Positions 36,067 through 48,032 of a stretch of 64,000 nucleotides of DNA are shown piece by piece. Position 1 is the first letter of the stretch, and the number at the start of each line of letters is the position of its first letter. The stretch is taken from assembly GCA_030686995.1 (NCBI GenBank), contig CM060708.1, forward strand, positions 262,010,544 to 262,074,543, read 5' to 3'. Both the position numbers and the translations under genes were made by a program. A model generated the notes under the pieces. The model had not been told where the DNA came from and ran no database searches. It worked only from the letters and a program-made list of their open reading frames with translations. The stretch is from Artemisia argyi. Taxonomy: Eukaryota; Streptophyta; Magnoliopsida; Asterales; Asteraceae.

Positions 36067-38631
36067 ATGGACGATAGGAACATCTTTGAACCAGTCATCC
36101 CACCACAACAAAACCCACCACTAGAACCTCTTAGGCCCCGAACCTTAGGAGAGTATTCCCGACCTAGCCACCAAGGCTACCGAAACACCATTGAGCTCAC
36201 CGGAGCCAATGTGACCCCCTTGCGATCCGACACCATCCGGTTGGTGCAAAGCGGATGTGCATTCCATGGACTTCGTTCCGAAGATCTAAACCAACATCTC
36301 AAGGACTTCCTTAAAATCGTAGATTCCATAGACCTAGATGTTGCAACTAGAGAGACAACCCGATTACGCCTATTCCAATTCTCTCTACGTGATCAAGCTA
36401 GTCAATGGCTTCAACGTTTACCCGCGGGATCCATCACCACATGGGATACGTTTACCCGCGGGATCCATCACCACATGGGATGATCTCACCACTCGTTTCC
36501 TTGCTCAATTTTTCCCACCGGGGAGAACTACCAAGCTTAGAAATGACATCTTGATGTTCCAACAACGTCAAAATGAAACTCTATACGAAGCATGGACTCG
36601 ATTCAAGGACTTACTCCAAAAAGTCCCTCATCATGGCATAGATCTTTGGCTCCAAGTCCAAATCTTTTATGACCATATCGATCTCTCCACAAGGCGAGCC
36701 ATTGACCAATCGGCCGGTGGTAAGCTACGTGATCTAAGTGCGGAACAATCATGGGAACTCATAGAAGATCTTGCTCTCTATGACAACGAAAGTTGGAATG
36801 ATCCCCGTGATTTGAACAAAACGGTCAAGACAATATCTTTGCCTTCGAACAATTCTAGCACTCCCGACCGTAGGATCATGGAACTTGAGGACCAAGTCAA
36901 GTTTCTCATGAAATCTTACGAAGCTCCTAAGCCTTCAAGCCGAGTGAACAAAATCACTTCTTCATGCGAATTATGTAGTGGTCCCCATGACACTCGTGAT
37001 TGTATGGAACTCCCCAGAACAGCTTTTGCGGACTACGCATCCTCGCGTACCGACGAAGCGGGAGATAAGTGGTACACTTTCAAACCCGAGCCAAACCCTT
37101 CGGTGATTCCTACAACCCCTCTTGGAAAAATCACCCAAACCTTAGGTGGAAACAAAATCAAGCTAATTCTTCCAATCCGCCTAATCGTTATCAACCAAAC
37201 GGTCCACCCTCCAACCGTACTTTCAACAACAATCCATCTAACAACTATGGTAGTACCAACAATCTTGAAGGATTGATGTCTAAGTTCATGGCATCTCAAG
37301 AAGCTCACATATCTAAGTTTGAAGCCGATTTCAAACAAAAGCAAAGCGAGATGACCACCAAAATTGACACATTGTTGAAAGTTCTCAATGACCGAGAGAT
37401 GGGAGCACTCCCAAGCGACACAGTCAAGAATCCGAAACTAAACGTTAATTCCATATCATCAGTTTCGTCACCCACTTCTTGTCCGCAATACTACTCAGTT
37501 AAATCAACGAGCACGTGTTTCAAACAAAACCAAATTCTTCAAAAGGACCAATCAAATAAAACACCCGACATAAAACTGGTCAAAAGCATAGTTGAAACAC
37601 CTCCCTCGCAAGAACTTGACGATGAATTCAAGGAACTTCACCTTGAACGCCCCGTCATTGATGTCTTAGCCCGTGCTCCCTACAATAGTGCTCTCCTAGA
37701 AAAGTATGAGAAGTTTAAACTAGGTAAAAATGGGACTGCCTTCGTTCAAAACAAGTTGCCTAAAAAGCTTGATGATCCGGGTATATTTGTTTTGCCTTGT
37801 AAGATAGGAAGATCCGAAGCTTTCGACACACTAGCCGATTTAGGGTCAAGCCTCAACTTGATTCCCTTATCCCTATTCACCACTCTTAAGCTAGGAAAGT
37901 TAGAGGAGACGGAGGTATTGATAGGTCTAGCGGATGGAAGTATTGCCCACCCGGTTGGAATGATTAAGGATATAGTTGTTCACGTAGGAAAGTTAACTAT
38001 CTTAGCGGATTTTCACGTCCTAGACATGGTTAGTGACACTACATGCCCATTGTTGGTAGGAAGAGGATTTTTAGCAACCGCTAGCACCATGATAGATTGT
38101 AAGGAGTCTAAGATAGCGGTAGGCGAAGGCGATACTTGGTCGGTATACGATGTTAAGAAACATAGTTATGATTGTGATGATGAACCGACACCACATTGGG
38201 TAGAGATTAATAGGAGACCATCTAGATATGGACCTTGGATAGAAAGGAACTTTATAGGACCTCAATGCCCATTCTATTTAGAAAAGGATTTCATCGAAAA
38301 GACACATTCGGTAGAACAACTCATAGCTAGAGATGAAGAGCTAGATCCTTTTGAGGATCCCTTAGTCTTTAGGAAGATGATTGAGTTCTTAAGCGTAATG
38401 CCTATTAATATAGAGATGAATAAGTGGAAAAGAGAGGGAGATAAGTGTAAATGGAGGTGGGATAAGCCACCTAAAGAAGGTGACGGATCATGGCATATGA
38501 AGATGACTTTGTATGATCCGGATGGAGAAAAGTTTGAAAGGTCATACCATACTAAGAAAACCGATAGGAAGTTGAAACCTAAGTTTGATCCCAAAGATGT
38601 CCTCAATGAGGAACTCACCCGTATCACGTAG
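36067..38631 (+). pseudogene. gag: T gag-protease polyprotein (two frameshifts)
   Basis: It starts MDDRNIFEPVIPPQQNPP at 36067. The Athila-type gag core follows: TIRLVQSGCAFHGLRSEDLN, LRLFQFSLRDQASQWLQRL, TTRFLAQFFPPGRTTKLRND. A 34-bp tandem duplication (36415-36480) shifts the frame; the correct frame continues in the 36338-37276 ORF (FKDLLQKVPHHGIDLWLQVQIFYDH, then a CELCSGPHDTRDC knuckle). A second indel near 37098 returns it to the first frame, which stays open to 38631. That last part holds an Asn/Pro-rich linker and an aspartic protease-like domain: FVLPCKIGRSEAFDTLADLGSSLNLIP with DLGS, then TTCPLLVGRGFLATASTMID. The last 150 residues are charged and unrecognised. No RT follows. Confidence 0.85.
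36415..36480 (+). repeat. 34-bp tandem duplication in T gag
   Basis: CGTTTACCCGCGGGATCCAT and the next bases up to CATGGGAT occur twice with a period of 34 bp (36415-36447 and 36449-36480). Since 34 is not a multiple of three, it breaks the gag frame. Confidence 0.92.
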
Positions 38632-40485
38632 TGACCCATGACCTTGAGTCTAGCTACAAGACTCGTAAATAAAGAAAAGCGCTTCTTGGGAGGCAACCCA
38701 TGATTTTGTGTGATTTTATTTTGTTTGTTCGTTATTTGCTTCCGTATCCATGCTTTATTTTTATTGTTGGTAGATCATGTTTCTAAACTAAATAGTGGAA
38801 ATACTTTATTTTGTTGTTTGGCCTAGTCTTAACTTCACCCAAAGGTATTTTTGCAAAAGATAAGTGTAAGGGGAAACCCCAAATATGGTTTTAAGAAACA
38901 AAACCGATCATGATTCTCCACAATATTAAATGAACATGTATATTCGTATTTGTTAGAGTCAAATGCTTGTATCAAGTCATATTGAAGTTTTGCAGGATTT
39001 TCCAGGAAGTAGGACCAAGTTTTTCCAGAAATTTTCCGGAAACTTAACATAAGAATGTCTGCAGGTCACTTCTGACGGCGTCACGAGTTTACTCTTGACG
39101 GCGTCACGAGTTTACTCTTGACGGCGTCACGTGTAAAAATCTGGAAATTTTACCAGTTTTGTTTTTCTAACGGAGTTTTAAAGTTTTTGTTGAATTATTA
39201 GTTTTAAAATCTCCAGGAAATCTGCAAACATCATTCCACAAGCACTATATCTTATTTTGTTTTCTAGGATTTATTAGCATATGTAGATTGCCGTCGATTT
39301 TATGCGAGGTTGCCTTGTCTGTTTTCTCAGGATTTACGGGTTATGTATGACGAGAAGATGATTATTATTCTGGAAGGGAAGCTTTGATTGTTCATTTTCT
39401 TGGAGGAAGATTTAACCTGGCCACCTTATTATCCATACCGAGCGAATCAGGGGAGTATTTGATTTCATTCTTTTTACTTATTTCACTTTTACATTCTTTA
39501 CTTGAATATTGGGGACAATGTTCATCCTAAGTGTAAGGGGAAGGTAAAATGATGATACCTTACAGATACACTTTCGCTTGAGTTTGTTTGTTTGATAGTA
39601 GATGTGTAATAAAACTATGAGAAATACTTGTTAGTGTAATTTTAGCGCCAAATTTAAATTTTTTTACAACATTTAGGAGTGAAACTTTAACCATAGCAAG
39701 CGTCTCATGGATAGGAGATCGTATGACTAGCACATAACCGTACCATTCAGAAAAAATTTTCCACCCAAATATGTGAGGTTCGCCTTTAGATTTGATAGGA
39801 AAAGCATTCATTGTTGGTGCTTATGAGTGTACCGGTAGTATTTAGATTCTAGAACTTGTGATAGCGATGCATCCCGAGACCGCGAGTGAGACTACATTCG
39901 TGTAGTTAGGATTTACTACATGATAAGAGGCATTAGGATAACCCTTGTTCTACACCTGTAATATAATTACATTGACTTCATAGGTCAAGTAATTCTCCCA
40001 CACCTTAGCGTTGTACTCATTTTTAGTACACAAAACCCCTAGTACACCCCTCCGAGCCTATCTTTTCATTTCTAACTTTAAGCATTTTACTTAAAGGAAG
40101 AATTTGTTACACCCCACTTAAATGTACACCCAAATCGCCTTAGTCTTCCGTGTATGCACTCATCTTTAGTGCATTATTGTTATTTGTTTAAACCCTAAGT
40201 TAATTATCTAATTGATTACATGGTTGCTAAGTCGAGTCATATCCTTGTACATATTGTTTTGGGACGATTGGGACTCATGGGTAAAGTACTAATATTATGG
40301 AGTAATGGGGAAGAACATATATTATTACCCTCATATATGCGTTAATCTTAAAAGTACTCCAAGTGTTTTGATTTTCTTAATTCGAGTCATTAGATTAGTT
40401 ATTGTAAAGTATGTAAAAATTCAAGTGTAAGGGGAATGTTCATTCCCTATGATGTATTATTTTGGATGGTAGGGTAAGAGTGTAT

Positions 40486-40530
<45 letters not shown>

Positions 40531-41123
40531 AAATAAAAAAATAAAAAAATAAAATAAAAAGAGAGAAAAAACATACGGACTACCATCCCGTTTCATTTTA
40601 TGTTTATTTTATGTTTTTGTTATTTTTCATTTATTAGCTTAAGTCGAGTCTAGTCTTGGCTTAGCAACGCCATATTGTACATGTAATTAACCAAGATTAT
40701 TAATTCGCCACCAGTAAAGACTACCTATATCCAACAAAACCGTGTATTTCATATCCCTACACCTAACGTTACAACTTTTTTTAAAAGACCTCTTTGATAG
40801 TTTATCCTAGGTGCTTACGTCATGTGGTGGAGGTTTGATCCTTTCCCAAGCCTATGGTAATCTATTTTGCTATGACATGTAGTGAGAGATGTTTTCCATT
40901 TCCATATTGTGATATTACTTTATTACACCCGAGAGATGTGAGTATCTAAACACTAATTGTGAGGTGTTAGTGTATGACCTCCGTGCTTGTCTTTGGTCTT
41001 TAGTGGAATGATTATTTGTTGTAATTACTTTTATATTAGTGTTAAATGACCCCTAACTTGTATTTTGAGTAGAATAAAAGCGCATTTGCTTGAGTACAAG
41101 CAAATCTCAAGTGTAAGGGTATA
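38632..41123 (+). mobile_element. T 3' non-coding region
   Basis: No gene is visible in 2.5 kb. It contains three 23-bp repeats with TGACGGCGTCA (39073-39129), a CTTGAATATTGGGGACAATG box (39501-39520) like that of A and A2, four AAGTGTAAGGG tracts (38863, 39529, 40424, 41109), and an A38 run at 40488-40525. The last AAGTGTAAGGG lies just before the 3' LTR and is the likely PPT. Confidence 0.75.
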
Positions 41124-42448
41124 TGATGAGGCGAAAAATGAACCACTTTTAGGGGGTCATTTAAGCCCGGAATTGAATTTATTTGATCAAATATTACCCT
41201 AAATCGTTCCTTTTGTGATTTTAGGTACTTTGGGAGTGAAATCTGGAAAAGGAAGCAATTCGGACGTTTTTGGAGCATAAAAGTGAAGAAAATGCCAAAG
41301 ACTTAATTTTCCATGCTGAGAACAGCACCTGACTGCGTCAGGAGTAAAAGTGGTGATGACCCATTGCAAACCTGACGGCGTCATACCCAGATCTAGGCAG
41401 TCCGAGGAACTATTTGGCGGCGAGATAACGGCGTCAGCCCTTTGTTCTTGACACCGTCACCTTCTAAACTCTATCTATAGTTTTCTATTTTTCATTCATT
41501 AGAGAGGAACTTGTGTGGAGATAATTAGGGCCGAACTTTGTAAACCCTAACTCATATTTTATAGTACTTTCAAGGGTTTTCAACCCTTGAATCCTTTCAT
41601 GTGCTATTAAGATAAGTCTTCTCTTTAATTCAATCAATATGTCTATGTGTTGGTTGATTATATCTTTTACTTGTCTTGATTTCAACATGCTAGGCTAGAT
41701 TTATCTTGTGTTTGCTTAGATCTAATGAAACCTAGATGTTAATTATGTGTTGATTACTTGTTTATGGTTGTATTGGATGAATGATTTCAATGTTAGGCTT
41801 AAGAAAACTGGCAGATCTCCATTGTGTAACATGCTTGAACGTCTTAGGAAACATGAACCGATGTGTACTAGGTTTTATTGGTTGTATTTAATGCATGAGT
41901 AAATTCTAATGATCCCATGTTAGGAGCTTCTTAGCCGGCTCGACATAGGAGTGAAGTAGGCACTCATAGGATTGGGGAAGTAAGTACGCCACCCCATGAA
42001 TGGTATTAAGGAATACAATCCGTCATCCACGCAACTATAACAAGTAATTAACGTGTAAAAGATATCTAGGGAGTAGTGAAATCTAAGTAAACATAGTTCT
42101 CCTATATATTGCTCACAACCTTAGTTTTATTTTCATTTCTAGTATTTTATTTTGATTGCATCTTAGTATTGGGTTAGTTGACTAGCAACTAATTCCGCCC
42201 AACTCCTTCAAAACCGAGATTTTTACTTGCTTTCTAAAAATAAAAAAAATACAAAAATAATCATCCCTCGTCTCTAGACCTAGTCTTTAGGTTTTCTAAT
42301 CCTAGCGACACTATTCCTAGCTGAACGATCAATCCCCCGGTACTTGTCATTATACTATACTACATCGATCAGGTACACTGCCTGGTGGGGGTTGTAAGCT
42401 TCTCGAGATCCCTCGAGAGGTAAAGCCTGATGCAATCCCTACGCATCA
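41124..42448 (+). mobile_element. T 3' LTR (1325 bp)
   Basis: This is the partner of 34587-35894. It keeps the GGTACTTTGGGAGTGAAATC segment missing from the 5' copy and has fewer TGACGGCGTCA units. TATA-like CTATCTATAG is at 41471-41480. It ends CGCATCA and is followed by TAGGT. The short open frames on the minus strand occur in both LTRs and are not genes. Confidence 0.9.
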
Positions 42449-43143
42449 TAGGTTCAGCAAACACATCTTCAAACTCAGATAATACCTCCAACATTTAGCC
42501 CTCCTTAACCTCTGTGGACTCCATTTGCAACAAACTAGGTGAACATACACACATCATTAAGGAACTGCTAGTGACTTTTCTGCGTTGTATCCATTGAATA
42601 GAAGCCTGTGGAGTACCCCTCAACATGACCCTTTTGTTCTTGTAAGAAAAGGCCATAGTCAGTTTTGCAAAGTTCCAACTAATGGTACCCAAACTAGACA
42701 GCCATTGAACTCCTAACACCATCTCACAAGCACCCAAAGGTAACAACATAACATCCACCTCAAAAACCATATTACCAATAGTCAAAGCAAGCTTATGACA
42801 CATAAAATACTGACCATGTCTTGTCCAATAGCCACAGCACTTGCAAAGTTCAAGTAGTTTTCATCTTACACCCTAACCTTTTTGCAGTTTGCAAATCCAT
42901 GAAGTTATGGGTACTACCAGAATCTGCGAATATGTGCACCTTTTGCTTCCCAACACTGCCTCTAACCCTCATAGTTTGGAAAGTGTTTGTGCCAGTAAGT
43001 GCATTGAGTGAGATTTGTGGTGGTGTTCTTTCATTAAATTGCATATACTCAGCAATTTCAATAATCTCATCACTATTATCTCCCATTGGTTCCACTCCAT
43101 CCTCACCTTCTTCCTCACATTCACCATTACCAACTACTATCAA
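42449..43143 (-). pseudogene. pol: G protease region (frameshifted)
   Basis: The first frame (43143 down to 42850) has an acidic lead, then FADSGSTHNFMDLQTAKRLG with the retropepsin DSG triad. After a frameshift near 42830 the 42803-42495 frame reads MVLGVQWLSSLGTISWNFAKLTMAF, the conserved end of gypsy protease. It flows into a segment with FEDVFAEP and is then cut at TAGGT by T. The upstream boundary to gag is a single in-frame TAA at 43144-43146. Confidence 0.85.
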
Positions 43144-43776
43144 TTAGTACAACTGTCCTGAACATTTATGACCAGGCACATACTTTTGATCACAATAGAA
43201 ACACATATTATTTGCCCTTTTCTCCTCATATTCTCTTTGTGAGAACCTCCTACCCTGCCTATTATAACTAGTGTTTGGCTTAGCCATTCTGTTACTTGTT
43301 AAAGCTAAAGGAGTGTTTGGTTTAGCATACACATTTCTACTCCTAGGCCCAGAAGTGTTATGAACATTCAATTTATTCACATGAGTAGGCAATAAAGGAG
43401 GATACCTTGATTTCAAAGCCACCAAAGTTTGTTCATGCATTTTTGCCATGTAGAAAGAATCAGTCAATGACTCCAATGTGAACATTCTGATTTGCAAACT
43501 GATCTCATTCTTTAAAACTCCCAAGAACAGACTTATAACATGTTTTTCATCTAACTCCACCATGTTCAACAACTCCTCAAACTTCTCCTTGTAATCTTTC
43601 ACTGACCCATCTTGTTTCAGTTTCTTCAACTCCATCAATGGATCATCAAGAACTATGCCAAACCTCTTCAACACTTCTCTTTCATAGATCTCCCAAGGAC
43701 AATCTTCTCCAAACTTCATACAGAATTGTTGATGCCACACCAATGCCTTTTCATGAACATGCATGGACACCAAATC
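43144..43776 (-). pseudogene. gag: G gag, C-terminal part with zinc knuckle
   Basis: The minus-strand frame reads HEKALVWHQQFCMKFG, EELLNMVELDEKHVISLFLGVL, IRMFTLESLTDSFYMAKMHEQT and a basic linker, then CFYCDQKYVPGHKC, a chromovirus-type knuckle. The first seven codons of the open frame (43777-43797) belong to the K LTR, so the true upstream gag lies beyond K at 50589. AAATC at 43772-43776 is the K target duplication. Confidence 0.88.
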
Positions 43777-46330
43777 TGTAACACCCCAACCCGACAAGGG
43801 TCAAAATGTCACATTATGGTGCCAAATCAGAACATACAAACGCAAGCGGAAGACTTATAAATATAAAGTTACGAAGGTATTATAAGGGTACAAAAGAAAT
43901 GGAACCTCTATACAAAGATGAAATACAAATCCAAACAAAATCTAATAGAATCCAAGTCCACGTCTAATCCAGATGTAAATGGGCTTCTAATCAACGGGGT
44001 AGTCCACTAACGCTCCTATGCACTCTTCACCCAAACCCAGCTTCCAACCTAAACCTGCCGCAGGAAAAGAAATGCGGCTGAGCTTAAAAAAGCCCAGTGA
44101 GCAGATATATATGCAAAGCAAAGTAATAAGAAATGAAACGAAGAAAGATCAAAGATGGCATAGTGTATCACAAGTCATAATAAAATGAAGCATCATAGTG
44201 ATATCAGCATAAACATAATCATATGGAAAGGAATAAGAGCACGTATCAACAAAGGCGTGTCTACCAGAGCCACTCGAATAGACAAGGCGAAAATAGGAAA
44301 GCCACGAGCCGACCTACCCGAGACACTCGAATAGGTCTCGAAATCACACAATCACATATCAAAGGATACGGAGAAGGAAGACCTCTCGGTACCACATATC
44401 AAAGGATAGGGAGAGAGACAACTCTCGATACCACATGGAGTAGCTAGCTCCCAAAGGTGTATAGGTGCAGAGCACGTACAGCCATCACGCTACGAAACGA
44501 AACGAAACGAAACAAAGCCTAGGATGCATCCATACGCCCCCTGCAAAACAAAATCATACATGCATCCTGCTCGCATGACAGGTATACACATATGTTAAAT
44601 GGCCAAGTGATCACATATCATATCATATCGAAATGGGGACGCCGTGGATCAATCACACCTCCACAGAAAGTGTCATGCCATCGGTGCCTCGATGACACGC
44701 CCATGGTACCTCCATGAGTAGTTAAAAACTCGGGCATACGAAACGAAAAGAAACAAATCATATCGTATCATATCATATAGCATATCAAATGAATCATATC
44801 ATGTCAAACGAATCATATCAAAGGATCATATCAACGAAGCATATCAAAGCAAATGAATCAAGTCAATGATCGAATAGTCATGAGAAATCCCGACTGAGAA
44901 GGGATAGAATATCTGTACTAATAACGAAGAATGTTTAAAAGGAGAGACTGAATATCCGTACCTTAGCCAAAACTCGTAGCCTAAACAAACTCCAACTTAT
45001 TTTCCACCCACATGATCTACATAATTGACCAACTACTATATATTAATATAACGAATGGACTAAATATTGTTGTCTTCTTAATTCGACTTTGTTTAATATT
45101 TCCATTTGGCGACGTACAAAAATATGGTGAATAAATACTACTAATCATGCTCATATAAATACTAAGACCAAATTTCAAAACTAATTAACATGTGACATAT
45201 ATGACCTATCTGTTTGAATTCTAATAGTGGATTTTCAAATTATAACTTAAGCTCTTATAATGCTTGCAAAAATGGTTAAATATTTACTTATGCAATATAT
45301 TATCTTGCATGCCATCTTAAAAACAGTTTCACATGGACCGAATGTTAAAAGGTTTTATTCTAATGACATAAATTATCATATCATATCAACATATAACTAT
45401 GATCTCTTATGATTGGTGCATGATATTATATTAGGATGATTGCATGAAATATACCTCTACGAGGACGGACAGAATAGTTGTCAAACCCAACTCGAAGTCG
45501 AACATGGACACGAGCACAAGATTCAACGAGGCACCACCGAACCCAAAACTGAGACGTATACGAAAAGTTACACGTACAAATCGCGAACTACACCCTTATA
45601 AACTATCCATAAACCGATATTTAATCTCGCGAGCCTCATTAGACTAACTTGAATATAGTAAACCAAACTGAATTTTCGAACACTAGCACGATACGAATAC
45701 GGAATACTAACGTGAATTAACTTCTGTAGACACATTTGTGAACTTGTTTATAATTTGTTTTTGGGTTTAAGAAAGGAGAGTGGTTATACTGGTGTTCAAA
45801 TAAATGGATTCGAAGAAGTGTATGACGAAGCGTTTTTCTTTTTGCTTTGTTTTAAGAGACCAGGTTTCTGAGTATGGGATAAGCTCGTCAAAACGTGTAG
45901 ATTGTATAAGGAGTGTCGTGTCTTGTGTTTAAGGCAACAATGAATGACACGGATCTTCTAAATAAATAAAAGTATACTTGATTTGGTCTTATCCTTTATC
46001 AAACGTGTGAATGTCAACATGATCGGATCTTTAAAATGTATATGGTCTTATCTTGTCAAAAGGAATGCATCGTTTTAGTTTTTGTTAATATTATTACATC
46101 TTCTAAAAAGTATAGATTACATGTGAAGTAAACATAGGAAACGTATATAAGTCTCAAGTTATTAATTTCGGATTTCACAAGGAATATAGTGTATCTTGTT
46201 TAGTAAATAATTTATAAGGTGAAATTAACTCTATGATATACGGAGTAGTTAACAATATCATTTTTTTTCAAACATAGGATAAAATTTAAAATGGTGCAAA
46301 AATTATGGTTCAAAATTTTCGGGTCTTACA
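43777..46330 (-). mobile_element. K 3' LTR (2554 bp)
   Basis: The plus strand starts TGTAACACCCCAACC and ends GGGTCTTACA. It has a short (ACGAA)n-like tract at about 44490-44515 and many CATATCA/ATCATATC repeats at 44750-44880. The open frames 44223-44447 and 45444-45647 recur in the other LTR and have no features. Confidence 0.92.
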
Positions 46331-48032
46331 ATTCTTCTCCTCTAAAAAGAAAATTTTCGTCCTCGAAAATTGAAGTTGCAATAGTTAGACGGAGTCGTAG
46401 CGAATCACAAAAGATCGTCACAATTATTCTCACGCTCTGGGAGGTTCTTCCAAAAAAAATCTTCACAAACAAAATTTTCTCATGACTCGATCCTGACGCT
46501 CCAAAATCATAACGAATCGAATCCAACGAATGCGAAACAATGCGTGTCAAATGACAAGTGATAGAGGATAGTTCGAATTCTACAAAGAGATGCACTAGCC
46601 ACACAAACCTACGGGACAAGCACGAAAATAGCACTAAAAGATAATTCTTCATCGACTTTTACTGAATTCTGAATAAACGAAGGAACTTGCTAAAATCGAA
46701 AGAGCACAAATCAAATTATCAAACTTATCAAGAGTCTCATAAAGAGATGGATAACAAATTCATATTGACGTTCCCAATCACGAATCCGAGTAACAAAACG
46801 TATCAATGGCATAACCGAAAGGTTAAATAATCGTACGAATAGAAATGAAATCAAAATCTGACGCGTCGCGAACCAAAAGCTTCCTCAAATGCCAAATCGT
46901 CAAACTCTTCTGTACACCAAGCCGTCCTAGTCAACGCTCCACTGCAACTCTACTTGTGTTGTCCTTCCTCCTGGGCGTGGAAATCACCGATGTAGTCACC
47001 ACCTTCTCCTTACCATCTCGTCCAGCTCCTGCTTCAAGACTCTATGCATATTAGTACAACTAAGATGAATAGAGTTGATAGAACTATGTACTTCACTTCA
47101 AACTGCCTCCTTCCATTTTCCCTATTCATCATCCTTCTCCGTGAATAGAATAGAAGTCAATCAATGATACACGGTGAACGTTCCAAGCAATCCGGATAAC
47201 TCTTGAGGCGAGTTTCATTAAAAGAAGTTTCTTCACAACCAAGAGGGATTAACGCACGAGTTTTCAAAACAGATGTGATCATAAATGATTACCAGGTTGG
47301 GAACCATGGTACAGAATTTGAGTTTCAAAAATCGACAAAGATGACAAATATAACATGACTGTTGTTAGCATCAAAATGCTCAGTGAACAAATCAATATCC
47401 AGAATAATATCGAATCGAACATCTCCAACGTAAACATATTAGCAAAATGAAAATCATTTTCAAATATCTCCAGGACGCATCAAACAAATCAGATATATAT
47501 GATGGAAGGTCACAAGATTAACGTAGAGATAGATAGATAGGGCAAAAACCAATAGTGTAGAAAGAACAAAGTAAGAAAGGCCACAGAATGTGTCGAACAC
47601 ATCGGATTCATAAGCACGCGAATTCTCTGGACGAACGAAAAGGCATCTAACGAATGACAAATGAATCAAGAATTGAAGTTCACAAGAATGTGGTAACTTC
47701 AGAAAAGGAAACCTATAAGGCATTCTACAAAGTCTCAAGGCATTCTAAACTTACGTTGCGTCTCCTGAATAATCTTCTAAATCTCTGGAACGAATGATCT
47801 TATAAGAGCTTAATTAAAAGCAGAGGCAAAATCAGAGTGATGCGTAAGAAAGATAACTAATCATAATCTACCCAATCCTCACTAGTCATAACTAAGGTTC
47901 TTAAGGGGAAAACCTAAAGCAAATCCTTCTAAGGTTATTCCATAAGCTTCTAAGGTGCAAACCTAAGGGTCTAAAATTTCACAGGCCATAACTTATGTAC
48001 TACAAGTCGCAGCCTGAGCTCTGATACCATAA
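46331..48032 (-). mobile_element. K internal region with PPT and PBS
   Basis: The minus-strand PPT TTTTTAGAGGAGAAGAAT abuts the 3' LTR at 46331. The PBS TGGTATCAGAGC, complementary to initiator tRNA-Met, lies at 48018-48029, three bases from the 5' LTR. Between them I see nothing coding; short frames (46291-46652, 46845-47054, 47460-47738) lack any motif. Confidence 0.8.

Larger units (their letters stand above)
34587..42448 (+). mobile_element. Element T: Athila/Tat-like element with gag-protease only (7.9 kb)
   Basis: LTRs at 34587-35894 and 41124-42448 are flanked by TAGGT (34582-34586, 42449-42453). A PBS (35901-35919) follows the 5' LTR, a gag-protease region (36067-38631) comes next, and 2.5 kb of non-coding DNA leads to a PPT-like AAGTGTAAGGG before the 3' LTR. 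No RT, RNase H or integrase is present, so it is non-autonomous. It sits in G between protease and RT, in the opposite orientation. Confidence 0.9.

Noticed and set aside
38274..38696. 140-codon minus-strand frame opposite T gag-protease
   Set aside because: Shadow of the coding strand; composition mirrors the plus-strand gene.
46845..47054. Short open frames in the K interior as possible genes
   Set aside because: Short, without motifs, and no relation between neighbouring frames.
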